Of a stretch of DNA of 64,000 nucleotides, positions 28,415 through 36,132 are shown in pieces. Position numbers and translations under genes: made by a program. The stretch's first letter is position 1. Every line of letters starts with the position of its first letter. The DNA is from Mogibacterium sp. (lineage in GTDB: Bacteria; Bacillota; Clostridia; Peptostreptococcales; Anaerovoracaceae): positions 1 to 64,000 of the forward strand of contig JAFRDH010000024.1 of the NCBI GenBank assembly GCA_017403955.1. The letters run 5' to 3'. The notes beneath the pieces are model-generated. The model had not been told where the DNA came from, ran no database searches, and saw nothing but the letters and a program-made list of their open reading frames with translations.

Positions 28415-30355
28415 TTACTTCTCTTCCTGGCTTGCCTTATAAGCAGCGATTACCTTGTCAGCAAGGTTTGAAGGAAGCTCTGCATATCTTGCGAACTCTA
28501 CTGTGAAGGATCCTCTTGCCTGAGTCATTGATCTGAGAGCGATAGCATAATCGAAGAGCTCTGCCTGAGGTGCCTCAGCGTGCAGGATCTGTCCGCCGTG
28601 TGTGGAATCCATTCCGAGTACCATACCACGTCTGTTAGGCATATCGCCCATTACAGCACCAACGTATGCTTCAGGAACTGTGATCTCAAGCTTCATGATA
28701 GGCTCGAGGAGGCAAGGTCTTGCCTCAACGATACCCTTCTTGAATGCGAGGGATGCAGCGATCTTGAATGATACTTCGTTGGAGTCTACTTCGTGATATG
28801 AACCATCGTAGAGGACAGCCTTGATGTTCTGTACTTTGCATCCTGCGAGAGGGCCCTTTTCCATGCACTCGAGAAGTCCCTTCTCAACTGCAGGTACGTA
28901 GTTCTTAGGAACTGATCCGCCGAAGAGTTCTTCTGAGAACTCGAGTCCAGGTTCCTGTGATGGGGAGAATCTGATATGAACGTCTCCGTACTGACCTGCA
29001 CCACCGGACTGCTTCTTATGCTTACCCTGAACATCGGATGTACCCTTGATGGTCTCTCTGTATGCGATCTTCTGAGGAACGACCTTAACGCTTACGCCGT
29101 ATCTGTCTTTGAGCTTAGCCTGGATGATTCCGAGCTGGATGTCTCCCTGTCCTCCGAGAAGTGTCTGATGAGTCTCAGCATTTCTCTCGAGTACGAATGT
29201 AGGATCCTCTTCCATAAGTCTGGAGAGTCCCTGAGCCATCTTTTCGTCTTCGTTCTTGTCTGCTGCCTCTACAGCGAGGAAGTAGCAAGGTGTAGGGAAC
29301 TGTACAGGATCGATTGTGACCTGCTTAGCCTTGTTGCAAAGTGTATCACCGGTCTTTGTGTTCTGGAGCTTTCCGAGAGCAACCATGTCACCAGCCTCAA
29401 CTTTGTCAGTCATCTCCTGAGCTTTACCTCTCACGAAGAATACAGAACCGAGCTTCTCAGCTTTCTCTGAACGTGGGTTATATACATCAGCGCCGGACTT
29501 GAGTGTTCCGGAAACGACCTTTGCATAAGAGATCTTGCCCAGGAACGGGTCTGCAAGAGTCTTGAAGATGTAAAGAACGAGATCGCCTGCAGGATCGCAT
29601 TCGATTTCGATGTCTTCGCCGTCAGCGTTCTTAGCCGGAGTAAGAACTGTTGTTACCTTTGGAACGTACTTGCAAAGTGCATCGAGAACTTCGTCTACGC
29701 CGGTTCCCTTGAGTGCGCTCATCTTGAGTACAGGCATGATATCTCCGTTGTGGATACCTGTAGCAAGTCCGTGTGCGAACTCTTCGTCAGTGAACGGCTC
29801 ACCCTCGAAGAACTTTTCCATGAGTTCCTCATCAGCACCTGCAACAGCCTCATCGAGAGCATCCTTGTCCTCGAGTGTTACAACAGCGCTGCCGAACTTG
29901 TCCTGAAGTGCGGAAACGACTTCATCAACGTCTATGTTGTCCTTGTCGATCTTGTTGATGACAAAGAATGTAGGTGAATTGTACTCCTTGACCAGGTCAA
30001 AAGCCTTCTCGGTACCAACCTGGATGCCGGATGATGCGTCTACCATGATGATAGCTGTAGCGCCTGTTGAAAGTGCAGCTCTTGCCTCTCCTGCGAAATC
30101 GAAGAATCCCGGAGTGTCGATAAAGTTGAGCTTTGTTCCCTTGTATTCTACAGGAACGAGGGTCTGGTTGATTGTGTAACCCTTCTCAACTTCCATCTTC
30201 TCATAGTCAGAAACGGTGTTGCCGTCTTCGACCTTACCGAGTCTGCTGATTACCTTAGTGTTCAGAAGTCCGGCTTCGAGGAAAGTAGTCTTGCCTGTGC
30301 TGCCGTGTCCAAGCAGTACGATGTTGCGGATCTTGTCGGTTGAATAGCCTTTCAT
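28415..30355 (-). CDS. EF-G-like translational GTPase (class II EF-G)
   Basis: 646 residues, shorter than and clearly divergent from fusA at 351-2417. P-loop GHGSTGKTT (residues 16-24), switch I end VEKGYTINQT in place of RERGITI, NKID and SALKG guanine motifs, and EF-G domains II-V (GSVPKNYVPAVEKG, MGDMPNRRGMVLG). Switch II reads DTPGFFDFAGE: the catalytic His of EF-G (DTPGHVDF) is Phe at residue 84. Known second EF-Gs act in ribosome rescue/recycling or have weak translocase activity, but the role here is unassigned. ATG has a GGAGGAACAA site. Confidence 0.9.
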   Translation of the reverse strand: MKGYSTDKIRNIVLLGHGSTGKTTFLEAGLLNTKVISRLGKVEDGNTVSDYEKMEVEKGYTINQTLVPVEYKGTKLNFIDTPGFFDFAGEARAALSTGATAIIMVDASSGIQVGTEKAFDLVKEYNSPTFFVINKIDKDNIDVDEVVSALQDKFGSAVVTLEDKDALDEAVAGADEELMEKFFEGEPFTDEEFAHGLATGIHNGDIMPVLKMSALKGTGVDEVLDALCKYVPKVTTVLTPAKNADGEDIEIECDPAGDLVLYIFKTLADPFLGKISYAKVVSGTLKSGADVYNPRSEKAEKLGSVFFVRGKAQEMTDKVEAGDMVALGKLQNTKTGDTLCNKAKQVTIDPVQFPTPCYFLAVEAADKNEDEKMAQGLSRLMEEDPTFVLERNAETHQTLLGGQGDIQLGIIQAKLKDRYGVSVKVVPQKIAYRETIKGTSDVQGKHKKQSGGAGQYGDVHIRFSPSQEPGLEFSEELFGGSVPKNYVPAVEKGLLECMEKGPLAGCKVQNIKAVLYDGSYHEVDSNEVSFKIAASLAFKKGIVEARPCLLEPIMKLEITVPEAYVGAVMGDMPNRRGMVLGMDSTHGGQILHAEAPQAELFDYAIALRSMTQARGSFTVEFARYAELPSNLADKVIAAYKASQEEK

Positions 30356-30410
30356 TTGTTCCTCCTAATGGTTAGTGTATATTGTTTCTTAAAAATTAGC
30401 TGTGTGAAAG

Positions 30411-30441
30411 TGTGTCAGGGAGAACCGTCCCCGCTGACACA
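30411..30441 (-). repeat. REP-like hairpin immediately after asnS
   Basis: TGTGTCAG and CTGACACA form an 8-bp stem around an inner GGGAGAACCGTCCCC. The core resembles the GTGTCAG/GGGGACGGTT type palindromes scattered in many bacterial genomes near REP-associated transposases; that resemblance is from memory. It starts one base after the asnS stop and lacks a U-tract, so it is not a standard terminator. Single copy in this window. Confidence 0.5.
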
Positions 30442-31836
30442 TTAGAATTCGGCGTTGCCAGGGGTTCTCGGGAACATCTGGACGTCTCTGATGTTGCTCA
30501 TTCCTGTGAGGTACATCAGGATACGGTCGAATCCGAGTCCGTAGCCGGCATGCTTGACGCCGCCGTATTTACGGAGATCGAGGTACCAGTCGTAGTCATC
30601 CTCGGTAAGTCCCATCTCTTCTATTCTCTTGAGGAGATAGTCATAACGCTCTTCTCTCTGGCTTCCGCCTATGATCTCTCCGACACCCGGCACAAGCATA
30701 TCGCATGCAGCGACAGTCTTGCCGTCATCATTGAGTCTCATGTAGAACGCCTTGCAGTCCTTCGGATAATCTGTTACGAAGATAGGCTTCTTGAAGACTT
30801 CTTCTGTAAGATATCTCTCGTGCTCTGTCTGAAGTTCAAGTCCCCATTCAACAGGATATTCGAACTTCTTGCCCGACTTCTGCAGGATCTCAACAGCCTG
30901 TGTGTAAGTGATCCTTTCGAAATCAGAACTTACGATATTGTGAAGTCTCTCAAGGAGTCCCTTGTCGACGAACTTGTTGAAGAAGTCCATTTCTTCAGGG
31001 CAGTTCTCAAGAACATAGTTGATAATGAACTTGATCATTGCTTCTGCAATGTCCATATCTCCCTGAAGATCGCAGAATGCCATTTCAGGCTCGATCATCC
31101 AGAACTCAGATGCATGTCTTGCAGTGTTGGAATTCTCAGCTCTGAAAGTAGGACCGAATGTATATACGTTCCTGAATGCGAGTGCCATGATCTCTGCCTC
31201 GAGCTGACCGGATACTGTAAGGCTTGCCTTCTTGCCAAAGAAGTCCTTGCTGTAATCGATGTTGCCCTCTTCATCACGTGGAAGGTTGTCGAGGTCGAGT
31301 GTAGTTACCTGGAACATTTCGCCTGCGCCTTCGCAGTCGCTGCAAGTGATCTCAGGAGAATGAGAATAGATAAAACCTCTCTCCTGGAAGAACTTGTGGA
31401 TAGCATATGCTGCTACGCTTCTGACTCTGAATACTGCAGAGAAAGTGTTGCTCCTCGGTCTCAGATGAGCGATTTCTCTCAGGAACTCCATTGTATGGCG
31501 TTTCTTCTGGAGAGGATAATCAGGATCTGAGTCTGCCTCGAGAGTGATCTCGGAAGCCTTGATCTCGAAAGGCTGTTTCGCATCCGGTGTCAGTACGAGC
31601 GTGCCTGTGACCTTGATTCCTGCGCTGAGGCGGTACTTGGCGACCTCCTGATAGTTGCTGAGCTTGTCTGCTTCATAAACTACCTGTACCGGTGTGAAGA
31701 AGGTTCCGTCGTTCAGAGAAATAAAACCGAACTGGTTGGAGCTTCTGTTCCCTCTCACCCATCCGTATACGGTTATTTCTTTGCCGGCATAAGCATCAGT
31801 ATTTCTGAATAATTCCTTGATCTCTATATCTTTCAT
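30442..31836 (-). CDS. asnS: Asparaginyl-tRNA synthetase
   Basis: 464-residue class IIb synthetase for tRNA-Asn. N-terminal OB-fold anticodon domain ([19 protein letters not shown]), then class II motif 2 ([19 protein letters not shown]) and motif 3 ([15 protein letters not shown]). The AsnRS-specific C-terminus ([10 protein letters not shown]) distinguishes it from AspRS. It has its own promoter (31891-31920) with a 12-bp palindrome at the transcription start. The EF-G-like gene lies 86 bp downstream of it. Confidence 0.98.
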   Translation of the reverse strand: MKDIEIKELFRNTDAYAGKEITVYGWVRGNRSSNQFGFISLNDGTFFTPVQVVYEADKLSNYQEVAKYRLSAGIKVTGTLVLTPDAKQPFEIKASEITLEADSDPDYPLQKKRHTMEFLREIAHLRPRSNTFSAVFRVRSVAAYAIHKFFQERGFIYSHSPEITCSDCEGAGEMFQVTTLDLDNLPRDEEGNIDYSKDFFGKKASLTVSGQLEAEIMALAFRNVYTFGPTFRAENSNTARHASEFWMIEPEMAFCDLQGDMDIAEAMIKFIINYVLENCPEEMDFFNKFVDKGLLERLHNIVSSDFERITYTQAVEILQKSGKKFEYPVEWGLELQTEHERYLTEEVFKKPIFVTDYPKDCKAFYMRLNDDGKTVAACDMLVPGVGEIIGGSQREERYDYLLKRIEEMGLTEDDYDWYLDLRKYGGVKHAGYGLGFDRILMYLTGMSNIRDVQMFPRTPGNAEF

Positions 31837-31859
31837 TTGTATATGTCCCTTATTAATGG

Positions 31860-31890
31860 TTTTAGGCTGGCACAGTACGCCAGCCTAAAA
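31860..31890 (-). promoter_or_regulatory. 12-bp palindrome at the asnS transcription start
   Basis: TTTTAGGCTGGC and GCCAGCCTAAAA around a 7-nt centre. It abuts the asnS -10 box and covers the predicted +1. The T-run is on the 5' arm and the A-run on the 3' arm, the reverse of a terminator. It could be a repressor operator or a 5' mRNA stem. Confidence 0.5.
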
Positions 31891-31920
31891 AGTATATCAT
31901 ATCGGAGTTCTCAATGTCAT
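31891..31920 (-). promoter_or_regulatory. Promoter of asnS
   Basis: Minus strand ATGACA (31920-31915), 18-bp spacer, TATACT (31896-31891), 55 bp before the asnS ATG. Confidence 0.55.
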
Positions 31921-31956
31921 TAAAAACTTGTTATTATTTGCAGTCACAGGCTATTC

Positions 31957-31985
31957 TTGACATGCAGTACGCTAATTGCTAACAT
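31957..31985 (+). promoter_or_regulatory. Promoter of deoD
   Basis: TTGACA (31957-31962), 17-bp spacer, TAACAT (31980-31985), about 78 bp before the deoD ATG. Confidence 0.65.
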
Positions 31986-32062
31986 TTTTGTAGCTATATT
32001 ACACTGATCAATTACCGATAATAATGCATTTTACCGAATATACAGTTGAAGGGAGGCTTATT

Positions 32063-32770
32063 ATGTCAATTCCAACCCCTCATATCAATGCCAAGCAAGG
32101 TGATTTCGCCAGGACAGTACTGATGCCGGGAGATCCTCTCCGCAGCAAATTCATTGCAGAGACATTCTTCGAGGATCCTGTTCTTGTCAATAATGTCCGC
32201 GGCGTACAGGGTTATACCGGCACTTACAAAGGCAAGAAAGTATCCGTCATGGCTTCCGGTATGGGACAGCCTGCGATCGGCATATACTCATATGAACTCT
32301 TCAAATTCTATGATGTTGAGAACATCATTCGTATAGGATCATGCGGATCGATCGTTCCTGAGCTTCATGTGCGCGATATCATCATCGCTCAGGGGGCATG
32401 TACTAACGGCAATTTCGCTTCTCAGTACAAACTTCCGGGAACGTTCTGCCCTATCGCTTCGTTCGACCTCCTCGAGAAAGCCGTTGCAGCGACCCGCAAT
32501 GCCGGAGTGAATTTCAAGGTCGGCAATATCCTTTCGTCAGATGTGTTCTATGACGACGCAGGATCTGCTATGGACTGGGCCAAAATGGGAGTGCTCGGAG
32601 TAGAAATGGAAGCTGCAGCGCTTTACTGCAATGCAGCCAGACTCGGCAAGAACGGCCTCTGCATCTGCACCGTTTCGGATTCATTCCTTTATCCTGAAGA
32701 AAACACGACCGCCGAAGAGCGTCAGGAATCTTTCACCAAGATGATGGAGATCGCCCTCGAGATCGCTTAA
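32063..32770 (+). CDS. deoD: Purine-nucleoside phosphorylase, DeoD type
   Basis: 235-residue hexameric-type phosphorylase that splits purine (deoxy)ribonucleosides to base and (deoxy)ribose-1-phosphate. Phosphate/ribose site GDPLRSKFIAE, the IRIGSCGSI segment, GVEMEAAALY with the ribose-binding Glu pair, and catalytic Asp in VSDSF are all there. The ATG at 32063 (MSIPTPHINAK) follows GAAGGGAGGCTTATT, better than the in-frame start 13 codons upstream. It stands alone between its own promoter and terminator, facing rarA. Confidence 0.97.
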   Translation: MSIPTPHINAKQGDFARTVLMPGDPLRSKFIAETFFEDPVLVNNVRGVQGYTGTYKGKKVSVMASGMGQPAIGIYSYELFKFYDVENIIRIGSCGSIVPELHVRDIIIAQGACTNGNFASQYKLPGTFCPIASFDLLEKAVAATRNAGVNFKVGNILSSDVFYDDAGSAMDWAKMGVLGVEMEAAALYCNAARLGKNGLCICTVSDSFLYPEENTTAEERQESFTKMMEIALEIA

Positions 32771-32782
32771 CAGAAAAATACA

Positions 32783-32816
32783 GACCGGAGAGCCTCGGTT
32801 CTCCGGTCCTTTTTTA
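32783..32816. terminator. Terminator after deoD
   Basis: GACCGGAGA / TCTCCGGTC, 9-bp stem, 8-nt loop, followed by CTTTTTT on the plus strand. The T-run overlaps the stop codon of the convergent rarA gene (32814-32816). Confidence 0.9.
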
Positions 32817-34163
32817 TTTCTTATTGCGGTGCTCTTCACGCCATTTTTTGATCGATTCGTAGCGCTCTTTGAATCGCGGCTCGAACCCCTGATTGCCCGG
32901 GTGGTAATACTCTCTGCCGCGCAGGTTGTCAGGCAGGCATTCCATATCCGCGATCTTGTCCTCTGTATCATGAGCGTAAACATAGCCCTTGCCGTAATCA
33001 AGTTCCTTCATCAGACGGGTCGGGGCATTCCTTATATGAAGAGGCACAGGCTCAGCGATGCTCGCATTGGCATCTCTCGCGGCCTCCATATACGCAACTT
33101 CCATCGCATTCGACTTAGGAGCAAGCGCATTATATACCACAGCCTCTGTAAGATGCACACTGCATTCAGGCATCCCGATCAGATGGCAGGCCTGAAAAGC
33201 CGCAACTGACAGTTCCAGAGCTCGCGGGTCTGCAAGTCCGACATCTTCTGCCGCAAATCTCGTGACCCGTCTTGCTATATATATCGGGTCTTCGCCTGAC
33301 TCAAGCATCCTGGCGAGCCAGTAGACCGCCGCATCGGCATCGGAGTTACGCATGGATTTGTGCAGAGCGGAGATGAGATTGTAGTGCTCTTCTCCCTGCT
33401 TGTCATAAAGAAGTGATTTGCGGGATGTGCATTGCTCGAAGTCCTCAGTCGTCACATTGATGATCTCATGTCCGTCTGCCGGATCATTTGTATAATCGGC
33501 GTTGAGTATCATCATCTCGAGTGTTGAAAGAGCTGTTCTGGCATCTCCGTTCGCGAAAGCAGCAAGTGCCATTATCACATCTTCATCTATTCTTACATCC
33601 TGATCGCCGAATCCGCGCGGGTCTCTGACCGCATTCCTCACAAGTTCAGCGATATCGTCCTGCTCCAGCTGATGCAGGACGAATACTTTGCACCTTGAGA
33701 GCAAAGCGCCGTTGACCTCGAAGGAAGGATTCTCGGTCGTTGCGCCGATGAGAACTATACTGCCCTTCTCAACGAAAGGAAGGAACGCATCCTGCTGTGC
33801 CTTGTTGAATCTGTGGATCTCATCTACGAAAACTATCGTACGGGCTCCGATGGCAGTCATCTTGTCAGCCTGCTGCATCACTGTTTTGATCTCTTTTATC
33901 CCGCTTGTGACTGCACTGAAATTGATGAACTGCGCGTTAGTACTTGCAGCGATTATCTGGGCAAGCGTAGTTTTGCCGACACCCGGAGGCCCCCAGAATA
34001 TCATCGAAGAAACGCTGTCGCGCTCGATAAGATTGCGCAGGACCTTGCCCTCTCCGACGAGGTGCTTCTGTCCGACGAATTCATCAAGTGAGCGCGGGCG
34101 CATCCTTGCAGCCAGAGGCTGATTATTATTCTTTTCAGTTTCAAAAATACTGATCTGACTCAT
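32814..34163 (-). CDS. rarA: Replication-associated recombination protein A (AAA ATPase)
   Basis: 449-residue RarA/MgsA/WRNIP1-family clamp-loader-like ATPase acting at stalled forks. Walker A GPPGVGKTT, Walker B IVFVDEIHRF, sensor 1 GATTENPSFEVN, and the C-terminal tetramerisation region (PLHIRNAPTRLMKELDYGKG) are clear. Its start lies 5 bp after the alkD stop and has only a weak AAGTAAG site, so it is probably coupled to alkD. Its stop codon is inside the terminator T-run of convergent deoD. Confidence 0.96.
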   Translation of the reverse strand: MSQISIFETEKNNNQPLAARMRPRSLDEFVGQKHLVGEGKVLRNLIERDSVSSMIFWGPPGVGKTTLAQIIAASTNAQFINFSAVTSGIKEIKTVMQQADKMTAIGARTIVFVDEIHRFNKAQQDAFLPFVEKGSIVLIGATTENPSFEVNGALLSRCKVFVLHQLEQDDIAELVRNAVRDPRGFGDQDVRIDEDVIMALAAFANGDARTALSTLEMMILNADYTNDPADGHEIINVTTEDFEQCTSRKSLLYDKQGEEHYNLISALHKSMRNSDADAAVYWLARMLESGEDPIYIARRVTRFAAEDVGLADPRALELSVAAFQACHLIGMPECSVHLTEAVVYNALAPKSNAMEVAYMEAARDANASIAEPVPLHIRNAPTRLMKELDYGKGYVYAHDTEDKIADMECLPDNLRGREYYHPGNQGFEPRFKERYESIKKWREEHRNKK

Positions 34164-34168
34164 TTTTC

Positions 34169-34858
34169 TTACTTTCTCTTAAGTGTCCGCAGATACTCTT
34201 TGTCTTCAGGGGATATCCGGCGGCTTTCGATCGCCTTCTGTATCGCCTTATTATGCGTCCATACATCCAGCCTGCCTTCTCTGAGATACTCTACTGCGGT
34301 GTCATATTGCTTGGCGAGAGCCGTCGCGAAATACCAGGCGATCATCATATTGATATAGTATTCATCCGAGCGTATCGCGGCGACTTTGTCCATATACGAC
34401 GGATCGAATTCATCGCCCAGGAAATGCTCGAGCAGCATCCCTATCCCGAACCTGACGGTATATGTCTTGTCCGAACAAAGCCATCTGTCTATGCACGGAA
34501 GGAGTTCTGTCTTGTGTTTGCGGAAAACCGCAGGCGAAAGCTGATCGCAGGTCGCCCAGTTATCTATGTGCGGAAGGAATGTCTCAAGAAGTTCCATGCA
34601 CCGGTCAAAATCCTTGATACCGGAAATGATGAATGCATGGAGCTGCATCTCATCAAAGTACTTGTGCGGAAGGACTTCCAGGAATTCCTCATAACCGCCT
34701 GATTTCAGTAATTCTCTGGCGTAGGCTCTGAGATCGGGTGTCCTGACGCCGATGAATCTGGCGCGGTCAAGCCCCGGCGTGAGTTTTGCCTGAAAGTCCG
34801 CATACTTGACGTCTTTCATGCTTTCAAGGCGATTAAGTATCTGATCGTTCGTGACCAT
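34169..34858 (-). CDS. AlkD-like DNA alkylation repair protein
   Basis: 229 residues of HEAT-like repeats, family DNA_alkylation (AlkC/AlkD). Recognised from FIGVRTPDLRAYARELLK near the N-terminus and the DNWATCDQLSP and MIAWYFATALAKQ segments, which hold the conserved Trp/Asp that contact the damaged base. AlkD enzymes excise 3- and 7-alkylpurines without base flipping; which substrate is used here is not visible. GAGGGGGAGACG precedes the ATG. It is coupled to rarA. Confidence 0.88.
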   Translation of the reverse strand: MVTNDQILNRLESMKDVKYADFQAKLTPGLDRARFIGVRTPDLRAYARELLKSGGYEEFLEVLPHKYFDEMQLHAFIISGIKDFDRCMELLETFLPHIDNWATCDQLSPAVFRKHKTELLPCIDRWLCSDKTYTVRFGIGMLLEHFLGDEFDPSYMDKVAAIRSDEYYINMMIAWYFATALAKQYDTAVEYLREGRLDVWTHNKAIQKAIESRRISPEDKEYLRTLKRK

Positions 34859-34876
34859 CGTCTCCCCCTCTTTTCG

Positions 34877-36130
34877 TTAGTGCTGCCTATTGTCAGTGCT
34901 GCCCCTCATCGTAACGAGAAGTGCGATCAAAAGTATTATTATGACCACGAAGGCTGCAGCCCAGATGACAGGACCCGGCAGGAACGATGTCGTGCCGTCA
35001 TCATTTACAATGACATCCGCATTTCTCAGAATGCGCGCTCCGACAGCAGGTCCTATAAGTCCCGGTATGAATACCTGTCCGATGATCCTCACGCCCTGGA
35101 ATTGTCCGGATCTGCCTTCGGGGATATTATCCCTTATCATAGCACCGAATACCGACATTCCCGAAAGGTATCCGGTCATCATCAGGAGAGACCCTATGAA
35201 CGCCTGGACAGCAGCAAGTGCGTGCGTGAAATAAAGGATCGTATATCCTGCGAGCAGCATGGCGCAGACCGGAAGGATACTTTTCATGAAGCCTTTGCAG
35301 TCATACAGTCTTCCGTAGAAGACAGTGATTGCCGCCGAAACGATGATCGCAGGGGCGAATATCAGGACGTAATTCTCTATCCCGAGTGTCTGCTCGTAGT
35401 AAATGATCAGGTATGGCATGAAGATCTGTATCGAGATCCCGAATATCGCGAAATTAAGGAGCGTCAGATACAGTCTGCTGTTCGATTTTGCGACCGATGG
35501 CCTGAAGCTGTACGCAAGCGTTGCCCCGAGCCCTTCGCTCACAGGTTTCAGATCGGGCGCATCCTCGATGAGGAACCATCCTGCGACACCGATCAGCGTG
35601 GTCGCTATTCCTATAATATAGTAAATAACAGTCCATGCATGTGACGTGTTCAGGTCAAAACTCATGAACCCTCCGAATACAACGAGTATCGCGACGAGCG
35701 GCATCATCGAGTTGACACCTTCTATCCGGCCTCTGTTTGTCGAATCGCCTCTGTCAGTCAGCCATGCGTTATATGCCGCGTCGTTTGCGGTCGATCCGAA
35801 GTATGTCATTACGCAGTCCATGACGATCGTCAGGAAGATGCTTTTGATATATGCAAACGAGATGATGCTGATGCCCCAGATGATATAGCCAAAGCTCATG
35901 AAGGCTTTGCGCTTTCCGACTTTGTCAGATACTGCGCCCATAACGATCGTAGTCAGAGCCGCCGTAACTGCGCTTGCCATGACCATCGCCGAAATATCCG
36001 CAGCCGAAGCATTGAACATCTTGTAGATGAACACGTTGAAGTACATATTCTCAACGACCCATGCGACTTGTCCCATGAGTCCGAAGATGAGCATCGATAT
36101 CCAGAATTTCCTGCCTAATTTAGTTTCCAT
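34877..36130 (-). CDS. MFS permease (SLC45/GPH-like)
   Basis: 417 residues, 12 predicted membrane helices. The loop 2-3 signature GAVSDKVGKRKAFMSFGY is that of major facilitator sugar-type transporters, and the first helix (ISMLIFGLMGQVAWVVENMYF) resembles SLC45-like proteins. The substrate is unknown. It starts 2 nt after the stop of the ABC-GNAT gene (TAGCAATG) with no Shine-Dalgarno, so it is likely translated by coupling. A second permease of the same broad type is at 40402-41736. Confidence 0.85.
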   Translation of the reverse strand: METKLGRKFWISMLIFGLMGQVAWVVENMYFNVFIYKMFNASAADISAMVMASAVTAALTTIVMGAVSDKVGKRKAFMSFGYIIWGISIISFAYIKSIFLTIVMDCVMTYFGSTANDAAYNAWLTDRGDSTNRGRIEGVNSMMPLVAILVVFGGFMSFDLNTSHAWTVIYYIIGIATTLIGVAGWFLIEDAPDLKPVSEGLGATLAYSFRPSVAKSNSRLYLTLLNFAIFGISIQIFMPYLIIYYEQTLGIENYVLIFAPAIIVSAAITVFYGRLYDCKGFMKSILPVCAMLLAGYTILYFTHALAAVQAFIGSLLMMTGYLSGMSVFGAMIRDNIPEGRSGQFQGVRIIGQVFIPGLIGPAVGARILRNADVIVNDDGTTSFLPGPVIWAAAFVVIIILLIALLVTMRGSTDNRQH

Positions 36131-36132
36131 TG

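Noticed and set aside
30412-31530. 372-codon open frame on the plus strand opposite asnS
   Set aside because: Same shadow character as above, overlapping the clear asnS synthetase over its whole length.
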